This document shows positions 1 to 8,615 of a stretch of DNA of 64,000 bases, piece by piece. The notes under the pieces are model-generated. The model searched no databases. It saw only the letters and a program-made list of their open reading frames with translations, and had not been told where the DNA came from. Made by a program: the position numbers and the translations under genes. How positions within the stretch are numbered: position 1 is the stretch's first letter; every line of letters begins with the position of its first letter. The stretch spans positions 248,001 to 312,000 of the forward strand of contig NZ_RXOZ01000011.1 in assembly GCF_003991205.1 (NCBI RefSeq), written 5' to 3'. The stretch is from Georgenia sp. SYP-B2076 (lineage in GTDB: Bacteria; Actinomycetota; Actinomycetes; Actinomycetales; Actinomycetaceae).

Positions 1-1
1 T

Positions 2-634
2 TTCGGCCGCTTCGCCGCGGCGCTGGGGCAGCCGGCCGAGCCGGACGCCGTGTTCGGCGCGCTGCTGCGCGAGGCGCTGAACGGTGACGCCGACGGCGGC
101 GGGCTGCTCGCTTACAACTACCTGTCCGGCGAGCCGATCACCGGTCTCGCCGAGGGGCGCCCCTTGGTCGTCCGGACGCCGGGCAGCCGGCTCACCCTCG
201 CGAACTTCGCGCGCACGCAGGTGTACAGCGCCTTCGCGACGCTGAGCCTGGGCATGCGCGTGCTCGAGGCCGAGGGCGTTGAGCTCGACACCTTGTTCGC
301 CCACGGCGGCATGTTCCGGACGGCAGCGGTGGCGCAGCGGCTGCTGGCCGCCGCCGTCCGGGCTCCGGTAGCCGTCGCGCGGACCGCGAGCGAGGGTGGG
401 CCGTGGGGGATGGCCGTGCTCGCGGCTTACCTAACGGCCGACGAGCAGGATCTGGGCACCTACCTCCGCACGCGGGTCTTCGCCGACGCCGCCGTGGACG
501 TCGTCGAGCCCGACGCCGCGGACCTCGAGGGCTTCGAGGCCTTCCTCGAGCGCTACGTGGCGGGTCTTGCGATCGAACGGGCCGCCGTCGAGGCGACCGC
601 GCAGCAGGGCCAGACGCAAGGAGGCCGGTCATGA
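2..634 (+). CDS. FGGY-family carbohydrate kinase, C-terminal part (5' end outside the window)
   Basis: The reading frame is open from base 2, so the gene begins upstream of the window; about 210 C-terminal residues are present. They look like the second actin-like domain of FGGY sugar kinases (xylulokinase/ribulokinase group): a glycine-rich segment with HGGMFRT, followed by SEGGPWGMAVLAAY, which shapes the ATP site. Such enzymes phosphorylate pentuloses or related sugars in the cytoplasm. The exact sugar cannot be read from this half. The stop codon overlaps the start of a 31-codon frame (ATGA), as expected if a sugar operon continued here, but no isomerase or epimerase follows. Kinase family is fairly sure; substrate is not. 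Confidence 0.85.
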   Translation, partial: FGRFAAALGQPAEPDAVFGALLREALNGDADGGGLLAYNYLSGEPITGLAEGRPLVVRTPGSRLTLANFARTQVYSAFATLSLGMRVLEAEGVELDTLFAHGGMFRTAAVAQRLLAAAVRAPVAVARTASEGGPWGMAVLAAYLTADEQDLGTYLRTRVFADAAVDVVEPDAADLEGFEAFLERYVAGLAIERAAVEATAQQGQTQGGRS

Positions 635-726
635 CAGCGCGCGTCCTGAACACGTACCCAGGTGCGCGACCCTTGCCCAAGCCCTCATGGCACGTCGCCC
701 GGAAGTGGCTTCCGCCGCGAGGCTAG
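631..726 (+). CDS. possible 31-residue remnant or small ORF coupled to the kinase
   Basis: An ATG overlaps the kinase stop as ATGA and has AGGAGG-like sequence just upstream (GGAGGCCGG), which is what a translationally coupled second gene looks like. The frame stops after 31 codons, at TAG 724-726, only 8 bases before the methyltransferase start. The product is basic and Pro/Trp-containing and I do not recognise it. It may be the start of a lost sugar-operon gene cut by a rearrangement, or simply spurious. Confidence 0.25.
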   Translation: MTARVLNTYPGARPLPKPSWHVARKWLPPRG

Positions 727-734
727 GGTGAAAC

Positions 735-1736
735 ATGCGACCCGACACGATCGCGCGGCTCGCCCGCAGCGGCAAGATGTGGCCGATGGTCGCCGTCATG
801 CGCATCATCCGCGGCTCCTACCGCGCCGCGTTCCTCGGCACCGCCTTGGGGGAGGGGCTGCTCCAGCGGCTCGCTACCCCGGCCACCTTCGAGGTACTCG
901 TGAAGGAGCTCGGCATACCTCCGCACACCCGCGAGGGTCTGCGCGCTTGGCTTGCCCTTGGCATCCGGCTCGGGGATCTGGGGCTCGACGAGCGCGGATA
1001 CCGGCTGCGCAGCCGACTGGCACGCAGGCTCGCCCGCCCCGGCAACGACCCCATCGCGGCGCTGCTCGAGCAGGTCTCGGTCATCGATCATCGGTACATC
1101 ACGCAGATCCCCGCCCGCGCTCGTGCCGGGAAGCTGTTCGCGATGGCGGAGACGGACGACTCGGTCGTCATCCGTGCCTCGCGCGCCGGCGAGGAGCTCA
1201 TCCACGAGGCGATCGACCTCGTCGTCCCACCCCGAGGCCGGCTCCGCCTGCTGGAGGTGGGCTGCGGCACCGGCACGCACATCCGGCACGCCGCCCAGCG
1301 CAACCCCGACCTCACCGCGGTCGGGCTGGACATCGACCCGGCCGCAGCGGACGTCGCGCGCGCGAACATCGAGCGGTGGGGCCTGAGCGACCGAGTCACC
1401 ATCGACACCGGCGACATCCGCACCTGGACGGGCCAGGGCGCCGACGTCGCCACGCTGCACCAGAACATCTACTACTTCCGCGATCGAGTGGCCGCGCTCG
1501 CACGGATCAGGACCATGCTGCGGCCGGGCGGCGCCTTGCTCGTCACCTCGATGGCTGGCGGCCGCAGCGCGGGGGTGGCGAGCCTGAACCTGTGGGGTGC
1601 GATGACCGAGGGCGCCACACCGCTGCCGTCGGCGAGCCAGGTGGCCGCCGACCTCGACATGGCCGGATACGAGCGGGTGGAGACGGTGAAGCTGGTGCCC
1701 GACGGGAGCTTCTACGCGGTCATCGGCCGCGGCTGA
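735..1736 (+). CDS. class I SAM-dependent methyltransferase
   Basis: The product has 333 residues. The N-terminal third is helical and resembles the dimerisation/winged-helix region of small-molecule O-methyltransferases. The SAM-binding fold starts near residue 170 with LLEVGCGTGTHI (motif I), then GLDIDPAAADVARAN (acidic ribose-binding loop) and LRPGGALLVTS (post-III). This implies transfer of a methyl group from S-adenosylmethionine to a small acceptor; the acceptor is unknown. The ATG at 735 is the first start after the upstream stop and gives a complete N-terminus. The FAD monooxygenase downstream on the same strand suggests a pair of tailoring or detoxifying enzymes. Family is clear, substrate is not. 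Confidence 0.85.
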   Translation: MRPDTIARLARSGKMWPMVAVMRIIRGSYRAAFLGTALGEGLLQRLATPATFEVLVKELGIPPHTREGLRAWLALGIRLGDLGLDERGYRLRSRLARRLARPGNDPIAALLEQVSVIDHRYITQIPARARAGKLFAMAETDDSVVIRASRAGEELIHEAIDLVVPPRGRLRLLEVGCGTGTHIRHAAQRNPDLTAVGLDIDPAAADVARANIERWGLSDRVTIDTGDIRTWTGQGADVATLHQNIYYFRDRVAALARIRTMLRPGGALLVTSMAGGRSAGVASLNLWGAMTEGATPLPSASQVAADLDMAGYERVETVKLVPDGSFYAVIGRG

Positions 1737-1825
1737 GTGCTGCCCACACAGGTAGGTCCCGGCCGAGCACCACCATCGAGCGGTGCGAGAATGGCCGCGT
1801 CTCACAGTCGCAGCGGGGTGATGCC

Positions 1826-3073
1826 ATGGGCCAGCCTCGGGTGCTGATCTCGGGTGCCAGCGTGGCGGGCCCGGTGCTGGCCTACTGGTTGCACCGGTTC
1901 GGCTTTCGACCCACCGTGGTCGAGCGGACCGCCGAGCTGCGCGCGGGAGGCGGCGGTCACGCCGTCGACCTGTTCGGTCCGGCCCTTGACGTCATGGACT
2001 GGATGGGTGTCGGGGACCAGGTGGAGCGCGCCCGGACCACAACCGAGGTCATCGCGCTGGTCCGTCCCGGGCGACCCTGGGTTGAGGTGCCCGCGGAGAT
2101 GCTCAGCGAAGGGGTGTCGGAACGCCACATCGAGATCATGCGCGGCGACCTCGCTCGGATCGTGTTCGATGCGACCCGGAACCAGGTGGAGTACGTCTTC
2201 GGTGACTCGATCACGGCCCTGCAGGACGAGGGCGGCGCGGTGCGGGCGACCTTCGAGCACGCCGGTCCGCGACACTTCGACCTGGTGGTCGGGGCGGACG
2301 GCCTGCACTCGATCACCCGACGCCTCATCTTCGGGCCGGAGGAGCGCTTCTCGCGGTTCCTGGGCGGCTACCTGGCAGTGTTCACCGTGCCCAACCACCT
2401 GGCCCTCGAGAACCGCATGATCGGCCTCAGCGTGCCGGGCCGGACCGCGTGGCTGTACCCGGTCGGTGATCGCACCCACGCGCGAGCGGGTTTCTTGTGG
2501 CGCGCACCGCGACTGCACGACTACGACCGGCACGACCTGGATGCGCAACGCCGGCTGCTGCACGAGCTCTACGGCGATCTGGGGTGGGAGGTGCCCCGGC
2601 TGCTCGCGGGGCTGGACCGGGCCGACGACCTCTACATGGACTCGATCACTCAGATCGTCATGCCGACGTGGACGGGGGGTCGGGTGGCCCTGGTCGGTGA
2701 CGCCGGCTACTGCCCGGGCCCGGCAGTTGGCGGCGGCACCAGCTTGGCGGTGATCGGGGCGTACCTGTTGGCCAGTGAGCTCGTCAGGGCCGGCGGGGAC
2801 CCCACCGACGGGTTCGCCGCCTACCAGCGCGCTCTGGAACCCGTCGTGCGACACAGCCGCTCGATCGGGCCCGCCGCGATCGACCTGGTCATCCCGGCGA
2901 CGCGCCGGCGGATCTGGATCCTGGCGCAGGCGATGCGCCTGCTGCCCCGCCTCCCGCTTGTGGTGCGGCGCAGGATCACCACCGGCGGCGGCAGCGCCTC
3001 GGCCATGCTCGACGAGGCTCGCCTGACCCCACCAGACCTGCTGCCGCGACTGACCGGGCTCAGCGGGCGGTGA
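1826..3073 (+). CDS. FAD-dependent monooxygenase (PHBH/TetX-like)
   Basis: A 415-residue flavoprotein of the aromatic hydroxylase group. Motifs are in the expected order: the N-terminal dinucleotide fold VLISGASVAGPVLAYWL, the DG motif VVGADGLHSITRR near residue 155, and the GD motif ALVGDAGYCPGPAVGGG near residue 290, which contacts FAD. Such enzymes use NAD(P)H and O2 to hydroxylate aromatic or polycyclic compounds, including some drugs. The ATG at 1826 is chosen because it begins directly at the Rossmann strand and has GCGGGG upstream; the open frame extends much further 5' but only as an antisense/overlap shadow. Its last 14 bases overlap the 3' end of the convergent cytochrome gene. Confidence 0.88.
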   Translation: MGQPRVLISGASVAGPVLAYWLHRFGFRPTVVERTAELRAGGGGHAVDLFGPALDVMDWMGVGDQVERARTTTEVIALVRPGRPWVEVPAEMLSEGVSERHIEIMRGDLARIVFDATRNQVEYVFGDSITALQDEGGAVRATFEHAGPRHFDLVVGADGLHSITRRLIFGPEERFSRFLGGYLAVFTVPNHLALENRMIGLSVPGRTAWLYPVGDRTHARAGFLWRAPRLHDYDRHDLDAQRRLLHELYGDLGWEVPRLLAGLDRADDLYMDSITQIVMPTWTGGRVALVGDAGYCPGPAVGGGTSLAVIGAYLLASELVRAGGDPTDGFAAYQRALEPVVRHSRSIGPAAIDLVIPATRRRIWILAQAMRLLPRLPLVVRRRITTGGGSASAMLDEARLTPPDLLPRLTGLSGR

Positions 3074-3986
3074 CCTTGCCCGTCAGGGAGGCGACGGGCT
3101 GGAGGAACATCGGCCGGGCCAGCACCCACCCGACGACGACGACCGCGAGCGCACCGGCGAAGAACCCGAAGCCCGTCCAGCCGGCGTCGTCGCGGGCGGC
3201 GAAGATGTGGTTGAGGTTGCGCAGGGCGCCGGTCGCCATGACGAGGGTGACGTGCGTGACGATGAACAGGACGAAGTAGACCATCACCGGCAGGTGCAGC
3301 TTGCGGGCCAGGTCGACCGGGAAGACCTTCCCGGCGCGCGTCCACCGCTTCGACCACGCCGACGACATGCGGAAGCCCGTGATCGCAGCCAGCGGCGCCG
3401 CGACGAAGATCGTCACGAAGTACGTCAGGGACTGCAGGGCGTTGTAGTGGATCCAGCCGTTCTCGGTCGGCCAGTCGAGGGACAGGTACTGCAGGCCCAC
3501 CGAGGCGGCGTTGGGGAGCACCTCCCACGTCGTCGGGACGATCCGCAGCCACTGCCCGGTGGCGAAGAGGAGGACGACGAACACGGCGCCGTTGAGCAAC
3601 CACAGGGCATCGAGCGAGAGGTGCAGCCACAGGTCGAGGCTGATCTTCGTGGGGGCGCCCTTGGTCCGGGGGAACCGCTTGTTGTTGCGGGTCCAGTACG
3701 CCTCAGGCCGTCGGGTCGTGCGGACCTGCCACCCGGTCCGGATGATCAGCACCATGAAGAACAGGTTGAGGAAGTGCTGCCAGCCGGCCCAGGCCGGCAG
3801 CCCGGTCGGCGCGGCCGCCGGCACCGCTCCCGTGCCCGGGTAGCGCTCCACGAACGAGGCCACCGCCGGGAGGCCGATGAGCCATCGTGCGGCGAGCACC
3901 GCGATCGCGAGGCAGCCGACAGCGACAAGTGCTGCGAGCAGGGCCCGGGAGGTCCGGCTGGTCCTCTTGGCGGTCGATGTCGTCAC
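3060..3986 (-). CDS. cytochrome b/b6-type integral membrane protein
   Basis: A 308-residue membrane protein with an N-terminal helix (about 15-37) and four further hydrophobic segments. Histidines placed as bis-haem ligands of a cytochrome b561/hydrogenase-type b subunit are visible: WQHFLNLFF, LWLHLSLDAL, KLHLPVMVYF and FIVTHVTLV. Such proteins pass electrons between quinone and a partner oxidoreductase on the outer face of the membrane; a molybdopterin enzyme is the common partner in actinobacteria, but none is nearby. It is transcribed alone, convergent with the monooxygenase (14-bp overlap). Family assignment is good; partner unknown. Confidence 0.8.
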   Translation of the reverse strand: MTTSTAKRTSRTSRALLAALVAVGCLAIAVLAARWLIGLPAVASFVERYPGTGAVPAAAPTGLPAWAGWQHFLNLFFMVLIIRTGWQVRTTRRPEAYWTRNNKRFPRTKGAPTKISLDLWLHLSLDALWLLNGAVFVVLLFATGQWLRIVPTTWEVLPNAASVGLQYLSLDWPTENGWIHYNALQSLTYFVTIFVAAPLAAITGFRMSSAWSKRWTRAGKVFPVDLARKLHLPVMVYFVLFIVTHVTLVMATGALRNLNHIFAARDDAGWTGFGFFAGALAVVVVGWVLARPMFLQPVASLTGKVTAR

Positions 3987-4113
3987 GATTGCTCCCTACT
4001 GTTCTGGCGGTCTGGTCGCCGGGTCGTGCGCGTCGGCGACGGCGCGGCGGTGGCGCCGGCACCGGCGGCCGGGCGAGCGAACCAGCGCTTCCACATCGAC
4101 GGCGGTCAGCATG

Positions 4114-4130
4114 CGTTCAGCTCTCGAACG
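4114..4130. promoter_or_regulatory. inverted repeat upstream of the cytochrome b gene
   Basis: CGTTC-N7-GAACG, a perfect 5-bp inverted repeat, lies about 130 bases upstream of the cytochrome start in the 264-base stretch between that gene and the Etf terminator. It may be an operator; no matching regulator is identifiable. The remainder of this stretch holds no convincing gene. Confidence 0.25.
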
Positions 4131-4250
4131 AGTATGGCTGAGTGCGGCTCCTCAGGAGAAGAGCGTTAATCCGCGGTGGCTCCCAAGCAAAAGTTAGCAT
4201 CGGGGTCCCTGCCGGGGCTGCGCGCGACCGTGGTGAGCCCGGACGACGAC

Positions 4251-4281
4251 GGCCCCGCCGATCGCGCAGATCGGCGGGGCC
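4251..4281 (-). terminator. strong hairpin terminator of the etfBA operon
   Basis: A perfect 13-bp inverted repeat (GGCCCCGCCGATC and its complement) with a 5-base loop starts 16 bases after the EtfA stop codon. There is no clear T tract, as is usual for high-GC actinobacterial terminators. Confidence 0.85.
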
Positions 4282-4296
4282 GGGAGGCGTCGACGG

Positions 4297-5277
4297 TCAG
4301 CCGACGAGCGCCCCCGCCCGGCGGGCGCCGATCTCCTCGGTGAGCTGGGGGAGGATGGTGAAGAGGTCCCCGACCACGCCGAGGTCGGCGAAGTCGAAGA
4401 TCAGGGCGTCGGGGTCCTTGTTGATGGCGACGACGGTCTTGGCGGACTGCATGCCGGCGCGGTGCTGGATCGCTCCGGAGATGCCCACGGCGATGTACAG
4501 GTCCGGGGACACGGTCGCGCCGGTCTGACCCACCTGCGTGCGATGGTCGACGTACCCGGCGTCGACGGCGGCACGAGAGGCGCCGACCGCCGCGCCGAGG
4601 GCGTCGGCCAGGTCCTCGACGAGGGCGAAGCTCTGCCTGGACCCGAGTCCGCGGCCGCCCGAGACGACGATCCGCGCCGAGCGGAGGTCCGGGCGGTCGG
4701 TCGCCGTCGCCCGCGCGTGGCGGGCCACGATCCGCGCGCCGGAGCCGGCCGACGGCGTCAGCCTGACGACGCGGTGAGCGGCGGCCGGCGGTGCGGCGCC
4801 GTCGCGGGCGCCCGGGGTGACGCCGATGACGGGGACCGACCCGGGCCGGGTTGCCGCCGTCACCACGTACTCGCCACCGAGCACCTGCTGGGTCGTCGTC
4901 ACCCGGCCGTCGACCAGGGCGACGTCGCTCGCGTCGGGCGCGAAGCCGCCGCCGAGCCGGACGGCGAGCCGGGCCCCCGCCTCACGGGCGTCGGGGGAGT
5001 CCGGGACCAGGACCGCGGCGACGTCGGACCCTGCGGCCACGGCGGCCTCGAGGGCGTCGACGTGCGGCGTGACCAGGAAGTCCGTGCCCTCGGCGACGTA
5101 GACGGCTTCCGCGCCGAGGGCGGCGAGCTGCTCGACCAGCGGGTCGACGGCGGTGCCGGGGATGACGGACAGGACCGCGGCGGGGGTGCCGAGGTCGGCG
5201 GCGACGGCAAGCGGGGTGGTGACGGCCGGGTCGACATGCCCGCCGGTCAGCTCGGCAAGGACGAGGATGGTGCTCAC
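4297..5277 (-). CDS. etfA: electron transfer flavoprotein, alpha subunit
   Basis: 326 residues, normal for the family. The N-terminal domain begins [13 protein letters not shown]; the C-terminal FAD domain (from about 200) carries [11 protein letters not shown], the VGQTG segment, [14 protein letters not shown] and [21 protein letters not shown], the standard EtfA/FixB signature. With EtfB it accepts electrons from acyl-CoA dehydrogenases and passes them to the ETF:quinone oxidoreductase. It follows etfB by 7 bases. Its position, divergent from a LysR gene and next to an acyl-CoA dehydrogenase/CaiB cluster, suggests a dedicated ETF for that pathway, as in carnitine-type operons. Confidence 0.95.
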   Translation of the reverse strand: MSTILVLAELTGGHVDPAVTTPLAVAADLGTPAAVLSVIPGTAVDPLVEQLAALGAEAVYVAEGTDFLVTPHVDALEAAVAAGSDVAAVLVPDSPDAREAGARLAVRLGGGFAPDASDVALVDGRVTTTQQVLGGEYVVTAATRPGSVPVIGVTPGARDGAAPPAAAHRVVRLTPSAGSGARIVARHARATATDRPDLRSARIVVSGGRGLGSRQSFALVEDLADALGAAVGASRAAVDAGYVDHRTQVGQTGATVSPDLYIAVGISGAIQHRAGMQSAKTVVAINKDPDALIFDFADLGVVGDLFTILPQLTEEIGARRAGALVG

Positions 5278-5284
5278 GGTGTTC

Positions 5285-6064
5285 TCACTTTCCGATCAGC
5301 TGGTGCTCGGCGAGGAAGTCGGCGATCCGGCGGGCGGCGTCGCCGTCGTCGGTGACGACGTCGCCCCTGGCCCGCGGGGGCTTCTCGGCGACCGAGGTGA
5401 TGGTCCAGGCGGCGTTGGCCGCGCCGACGGCGGCGGTCTCCAGGCCGAGGTCCGCGAGCGTCAGGACTCGCTTCGGCTTCCGCTTCGCCCCCATGACGCC
5501 GCGGAAGCTCGCCACGCGGGGCTCGGCGGCCTTCTCCGTCACGGACACCACCGCCGGGAGGTCGGCCGCCACCTCGTAGGTGGTGGACCCGGCGTCGCGC
5601 CGGCCGCTGACGCCGGTACCGGTCACGGTGGCCTCGGTCAGGTACGTCAGGTGCGGCACGCCGAGCCGTTCGGCGAGCATCGCCGGCACGGCTCCGACCT
5701 GACCGTCGGTCGATGCCGCACCGGCGACCACGAGGTCGAACCCGGTGGCACGTGCGGCGCCGGCCAGGACCGCGGAGGTCTGCACGGCGTCGGACCCGGC
5801 GATCGCGTCGTCGAGGACGTGGACCGCCTCGTCGGCGCCGATGGCCAGGGTCTTCTTGAGGGCGTCCATGGCGTCATCCGGTCCCACGGTGAGCGTGACC
5901 ACCTCGCCGCCGACCGCGTCCCTGGTCTCCAACGCCCAGGCAAGCGCGCGAGAGGTGATCTCGTCGATCACCCCGTCGGCCCTGTCGATCTCGCCCGTGA
6001 CCGTGTCAAGGCGCCTCGGCTCCTCCGTGTCCGGCACGTACTTCACCAGCACCAGAATCTTCAT
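5285..6064 (-). CDS. etfB: electron transfer flavoprotein, beta subunit
   Basis: The start at 6064 gives [15 protein letters not shown], the canonical EtfB N-terminus; a longer frame to 6097 adds 11 atypical residues. The 259-residue product contains the AMP-binding region ([23 protein letters not shown], near 55) and [15 protein letters not shown] near 115. It is the first gene of the minus-strand etfBA operon. It pairs with EtfA to carry electrons from the neighbouring acyl-CoA dehydrogenase. Promoter elements must lie in the 189-base region shared with the divergent LysR gene. Confidence 0.95.
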   Translation of the reverse strand: MKILVLVKYVPDTEEPRRLDTVTGEIDRADGVIDEITSRALAWALETRDAVGGEVVTLTVGPDDAMDALKKTLAIGADEAVHVLDDAIAGSDAVQTSAVLAGAARATGFDLVVAGAASTDGQVGAVPAMLAERLGVPHLTYLTEATVTGTGVSGRRDAGSTTYEVAADLPAVVSVTEKAAEPRVASFRGVMGAKRKPKRVLTLADLGLETAAVGAANAAWTITSVAEKPPRARGDVVTDDGDAARRIADFLAEHQLIGK

Positions 6065-6159
6065 GCGGTTCACGCCTCCTCGTTGACGGCGGCCCACCGC
6101 GGTGGCGGCGGTGCTCCTGCGTCACCGAGTATGTGCGGGCTCACTTCCCCTGGAAAAGG

Positions 6160-6198
6160 CCTAGAATCTAGGGTGCTTCCCAACATCTGATTAGTTGG
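6160..6198. promoter_or_regulatory. candidate LysR operators between etfB and the LysR gene
   Basis: Two inverted repeats lie side by side in the divergent region: CCTAGA-A-TCTAGG (6160-6172) and CCAAC-N9-GTTGG (6180-6198). Both are locally AT-richer than their surroundings. Position between a LysR gene and the divergent operon is the typical place for LysR binding. Which one is bound is inference. Confidence 0.45.
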
Positions 6199-6253
6199 TC
6201 GGGCTCGGAGGGCCAGCCACGCCTGTCGATGTCGACGACCGGGAGGACCAGCG

Positions 6254-7237
6254 ATGAGCGCGACGACGCGCCCTGGCGACAGCAACGACAGCACGACACC
6301 GGGCGTCGAGGCCGACCCGGCCGTCCCGCATCTGGTGCCCTTCACGCTGCGCCAGCTGCAGATGTTCGTGACGGTCGCCGAGGCGGGGACGATCAGCCGC
6401 GCCGCCGAACGGCTCTACGTCTCCGAGACGGGGGTGTCCCTGGCGATCAACCAGCTCGAGCGCACGCTGGGCGTGAAGCTCCTCAACCGGCGACGGGCGC
6501 ACGGCGTCACCGTGACCACCACCGGCCAGTCGGTGCTCGCCTCCGCGCGCCAGATCCTCGGCGAGGCGGGAGACCTCTACGAGGAGATCTCCGGCACCGG
6601 CGACCTCACCGGCGGGCTCTCGCTCGGGTGCTTCCCCAGCATCGGACCCACGATGATGCCGTTGCTGGTACGGACCTTCCTCGAGAACCACCCGCACGTG
6701 GCGCTCAGGTTCCGGGAGGACTCGCCCGAGGTGCTCCACACCGACCTCGAGGCCGGACTGCTGGACCTCATCGTCACCTACGACCTCGGCCTGCCCCAGA
6801 ACGTCCGGCAGCTTCCGCTGCTCGACCTGCGGCCGTGCGTCCTCGTCGGCGAGGACCACTGGGCGGCGCACCGGGAGGGACCCGTCGACCTCGCGGAGCT
6901 CGCCGACGAGCCCTACGTCCTCCTCGACAACCCCGTGAGCGCCAACCACAGCCTCTCTCTCTGCCGGTCCGCCGGCTTCGAGCCCCGCGTCGGCTACAAG
7001 TCGCAGAACTTCGAGACCGTGCGCTCGTTCGTGGGCCGGGGCCTGGGCTGGACCATCAACCTCATGCGGCCGAAGGTCGGCACCACGCACGAGGGCCTGA
7101 GCATCGTCACGAAGGAGATCACCGACGACGTCGGGGCCGTGCGGATCGTGGCCGCCTGGCCCCAGGGTCGTCCGCTGAGCCGTAACGCCAAGGCCTTTCT
7201 GGAGCTGGCGCGGGACGTCGTCCCCGACTCGATGTAG
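6254..7237 (+). CDS. LysR-type transcriptional regulator
   Basis: 327 residues. The winged helix-turn-helix spans about 30-90 (FTLRQLQMFVTVAEAGTI then SRAAERLYVSETGVSLAINQ), followed by the periplasmic-binding-like effector domain from about 120 to 315. LysR proteins normally control an adjacent divergent operon in response to a pathway metabolite, and here they sit between etfBA (minus) and the acyl-CoA dehydrogenase/CaiB operon (plus). The start ATG has GAGGACCAG upstream and leaves a 25-residue unstructured leader before the HTH; an internal start is possible. The likely role is substrate-responsive control of both flanking units. Confidence 0.93.
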   Translation: MSATTRPGDSNDSTTPGVEADPAVPHLVPFTLRQLQMFVTVAEAGTISRAAERLYVSETGVSLAINQLERTLGVKLLNRRRAHGVTVTTTGQSVLASARQILGEAGDLYEEISGTGDLTGGLSLGCFPSIGPTMMPLLVRTFLENHPHVALRFREDSPEVLHTDLEAGLLDLIVTYDLGLPQNVRQLPLLDLRPCVLVGEDHWAAHREGPVDLAELADEPYVLLDNPVSANHSLSLCRSAGFEPRVGYKSQNFETVRSFVGRGLGWTINLMRPKVGTTHEGLSIVTKEITDDVGAVRIVAAWPQGRPLSRNAKAFLELARDVVPDSM

Positions 7238-7281
7238 CGGCGCCCGCCGCGCATTCCAAAGGTGCGGTTGGGAAACAGCGC

Positions 7282-7322
7282 GGGATTTTGTCCCTTTTCG
7301 CGGTATGTGGCGCGAAACATAC
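7282..7322 (+). promoter_or_regulatory. candidate operator/promoter of the catabolic operon
   Basis: Two dyads lie about 100-140 bases before the acyl-CoA dehydrogenase start: GGGA-N5-TCCC (7282-7294) and GTATGT-N8-ACATAC (7303-7322). The second is a perfect 6-bp inverted repeat with AT-rich arms, unusual in this GC-rich sequence. They are plausible binding sites for the LysR protein encoded just upstream. Confidence 0.45.
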
Positions 7323-7421
7323 TCGACCGTGCGCCAGAGCCGGCGCCAGCCCGAACCGGGCCGAGGCCGGCGCAGCGCCGTCCGAGCCACCCGGCCACCG
7401 GTCACGACGAGGGAGTCATCC

Positions 7422-8615
7422 ATGCAGTCCACGGCGTCGCCCGTCATCAGTCCTCCCGTCCTCTTTCATCCCGAGCACGAGGAGTTCGCGTCCTGGGTCC
7501 GTGAGTTCGCCGCGCCCTTCAGCGACGGCTACCTCGCGCGGGCCCACAGCGAGGAGTTCCCGTGGGACCTCGCCAAGGACATGGCCGCGCAGGGCCTCCT
7601 GGGCCTCGGCACGTCGGAGGAGCGCGGCGGGTCCGGGCGGCTGGGGGAGGAGCTGACCAAGGTCCACCTCGGCATCGCCCACGAGGAGCTCGCATACGGA
7701 GACTTCTACCTCTCGCAGCTGTCCTACACGTGCAACCTCATGGCGCCGCTGCTTGAGCGCTTCCTCCCGGCCGAGTCCGCCGACGAGTGGGTCCCGGGCA
7801 TCGTCCGCGGCGAGCACATCGTGGCCTTCGGCCTCACGGAGCCCGGCAGCGGCTCCGACGCGCAGGCCATGCGGGCCCGCGCCGAGCGGGTCCCCGGCGG
7901 CTGGAAGCTCAACGGCGAGAAGACCTCGATCACGTTCGCGCCGCACGCCAAGGCCATGGTCGCCGTCGTGCGCGTCCGCGACGAGAACGGCGATCCGGGC
8001 GGCGTCACCGCTTTCCTGGTGCCGCTCGACGCCACGGGCGTCACCGTCCAGAAGTTCGCCGACCCGGGCTGGAAGCCGCTGGGGCGCGCCGCCGTCTTCC
8101 TCGACGACGTCTTCGTCCCGGACACCCTGCGCGTCGGCGGCGTCGGCGACGCCTTCCGGCTCGTCATGCGCGAGTTCGACTACACGCGCTCGGTCATCGG
8201 GCTCATGTCCTCGGGCGTGGCCCGCAAGGCCCTCGACATCACCATCGGCTACGTCAAGCAGCGCGAGGCGTTCGGCAAGCCAGTCGCCGCGTACCAGGGC
8301 GTCTCCTTCCCCATCGCCGAGCACGCCACGAAGCTCGAGGCCGCCCGCTGGCTCAGCTACCGCGCCCTCTCGCTCGCCGACGCCGGGCAGAGCTTCACGA
8401 AGGAGGCGGCGATGGTCAAGTGGTGGGTCAACCAGGTCGCCCTGGAGGCCATCCACGACACGATCATCCTGCACGGGCACACCGGCTACTCCGAGGAGAT
8501 GCCCCTCCAGGCGATGTACCGCGACGTCGCCGGCCTGGAGATCGGGGAGGGCACCCCCCAGATCCAGAAGCTCGTCATCGCCCGCTCCCTGCTGGGCAGG
8601 GAGGCGACGGCATGA
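7422..8615 (+). CDS. acyl-CoA dehydrogenase
   Basis: The ATG at 7422 (ribosome site GAGGGAG) gives 397 residues, normal length; an earlier GTG in frame adds a basic, unlikely extension. The flavin-contact motif AFGLTEPGSGSDAQ lies near 135, FSVS-like substrate-site sequences follow, and the C-terminus holds GEGTPQIQKLVIAR with the catalytic-base glutamate near residue 376. It should introduce an alpha,beta double bond into an acyl-CoA and deliver electrons to the neighbouring EtfAB. It is the first gene of a run of four overlapping genes. Similarity in organisation to CaiA suggests a CoA-bound polar or branched substrate. Confidence 0.95.
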   Translation: MQSTASPVISPPVLFHPEHEEFASWVREFAAPFSDGYLARAHSEEFPWDLAKDMAAQGLLGLGTSEERGGSGRLGEELTKVHLGIAHEELAYGDFYLSQLSYTCNLMAPLLERFLPAESADEWVPGIVRGEHIVAFGLTEPGSGSDAQAMRARAERVPGGWKLNGEKTSITFAPHAKAMVAVVRVRDENGDPGGVTAFLVPLDATGVTVQKFADPGWKPLGRAAVFLDDVFVPDTLRVGGVGDAFRLVMREFDYTRSVIGLMSSGVARKALDITIGYVKQREAFGKPVAAYQGVSFPIAEHATKLEAARWLSYRALSLADAGQSFTKEAAMVKWWVNQVALEAIHDTIILHGHTGYSEEMPLQAMYRDVAGLEIGEGTPQIQKLVIARSLLGREATA

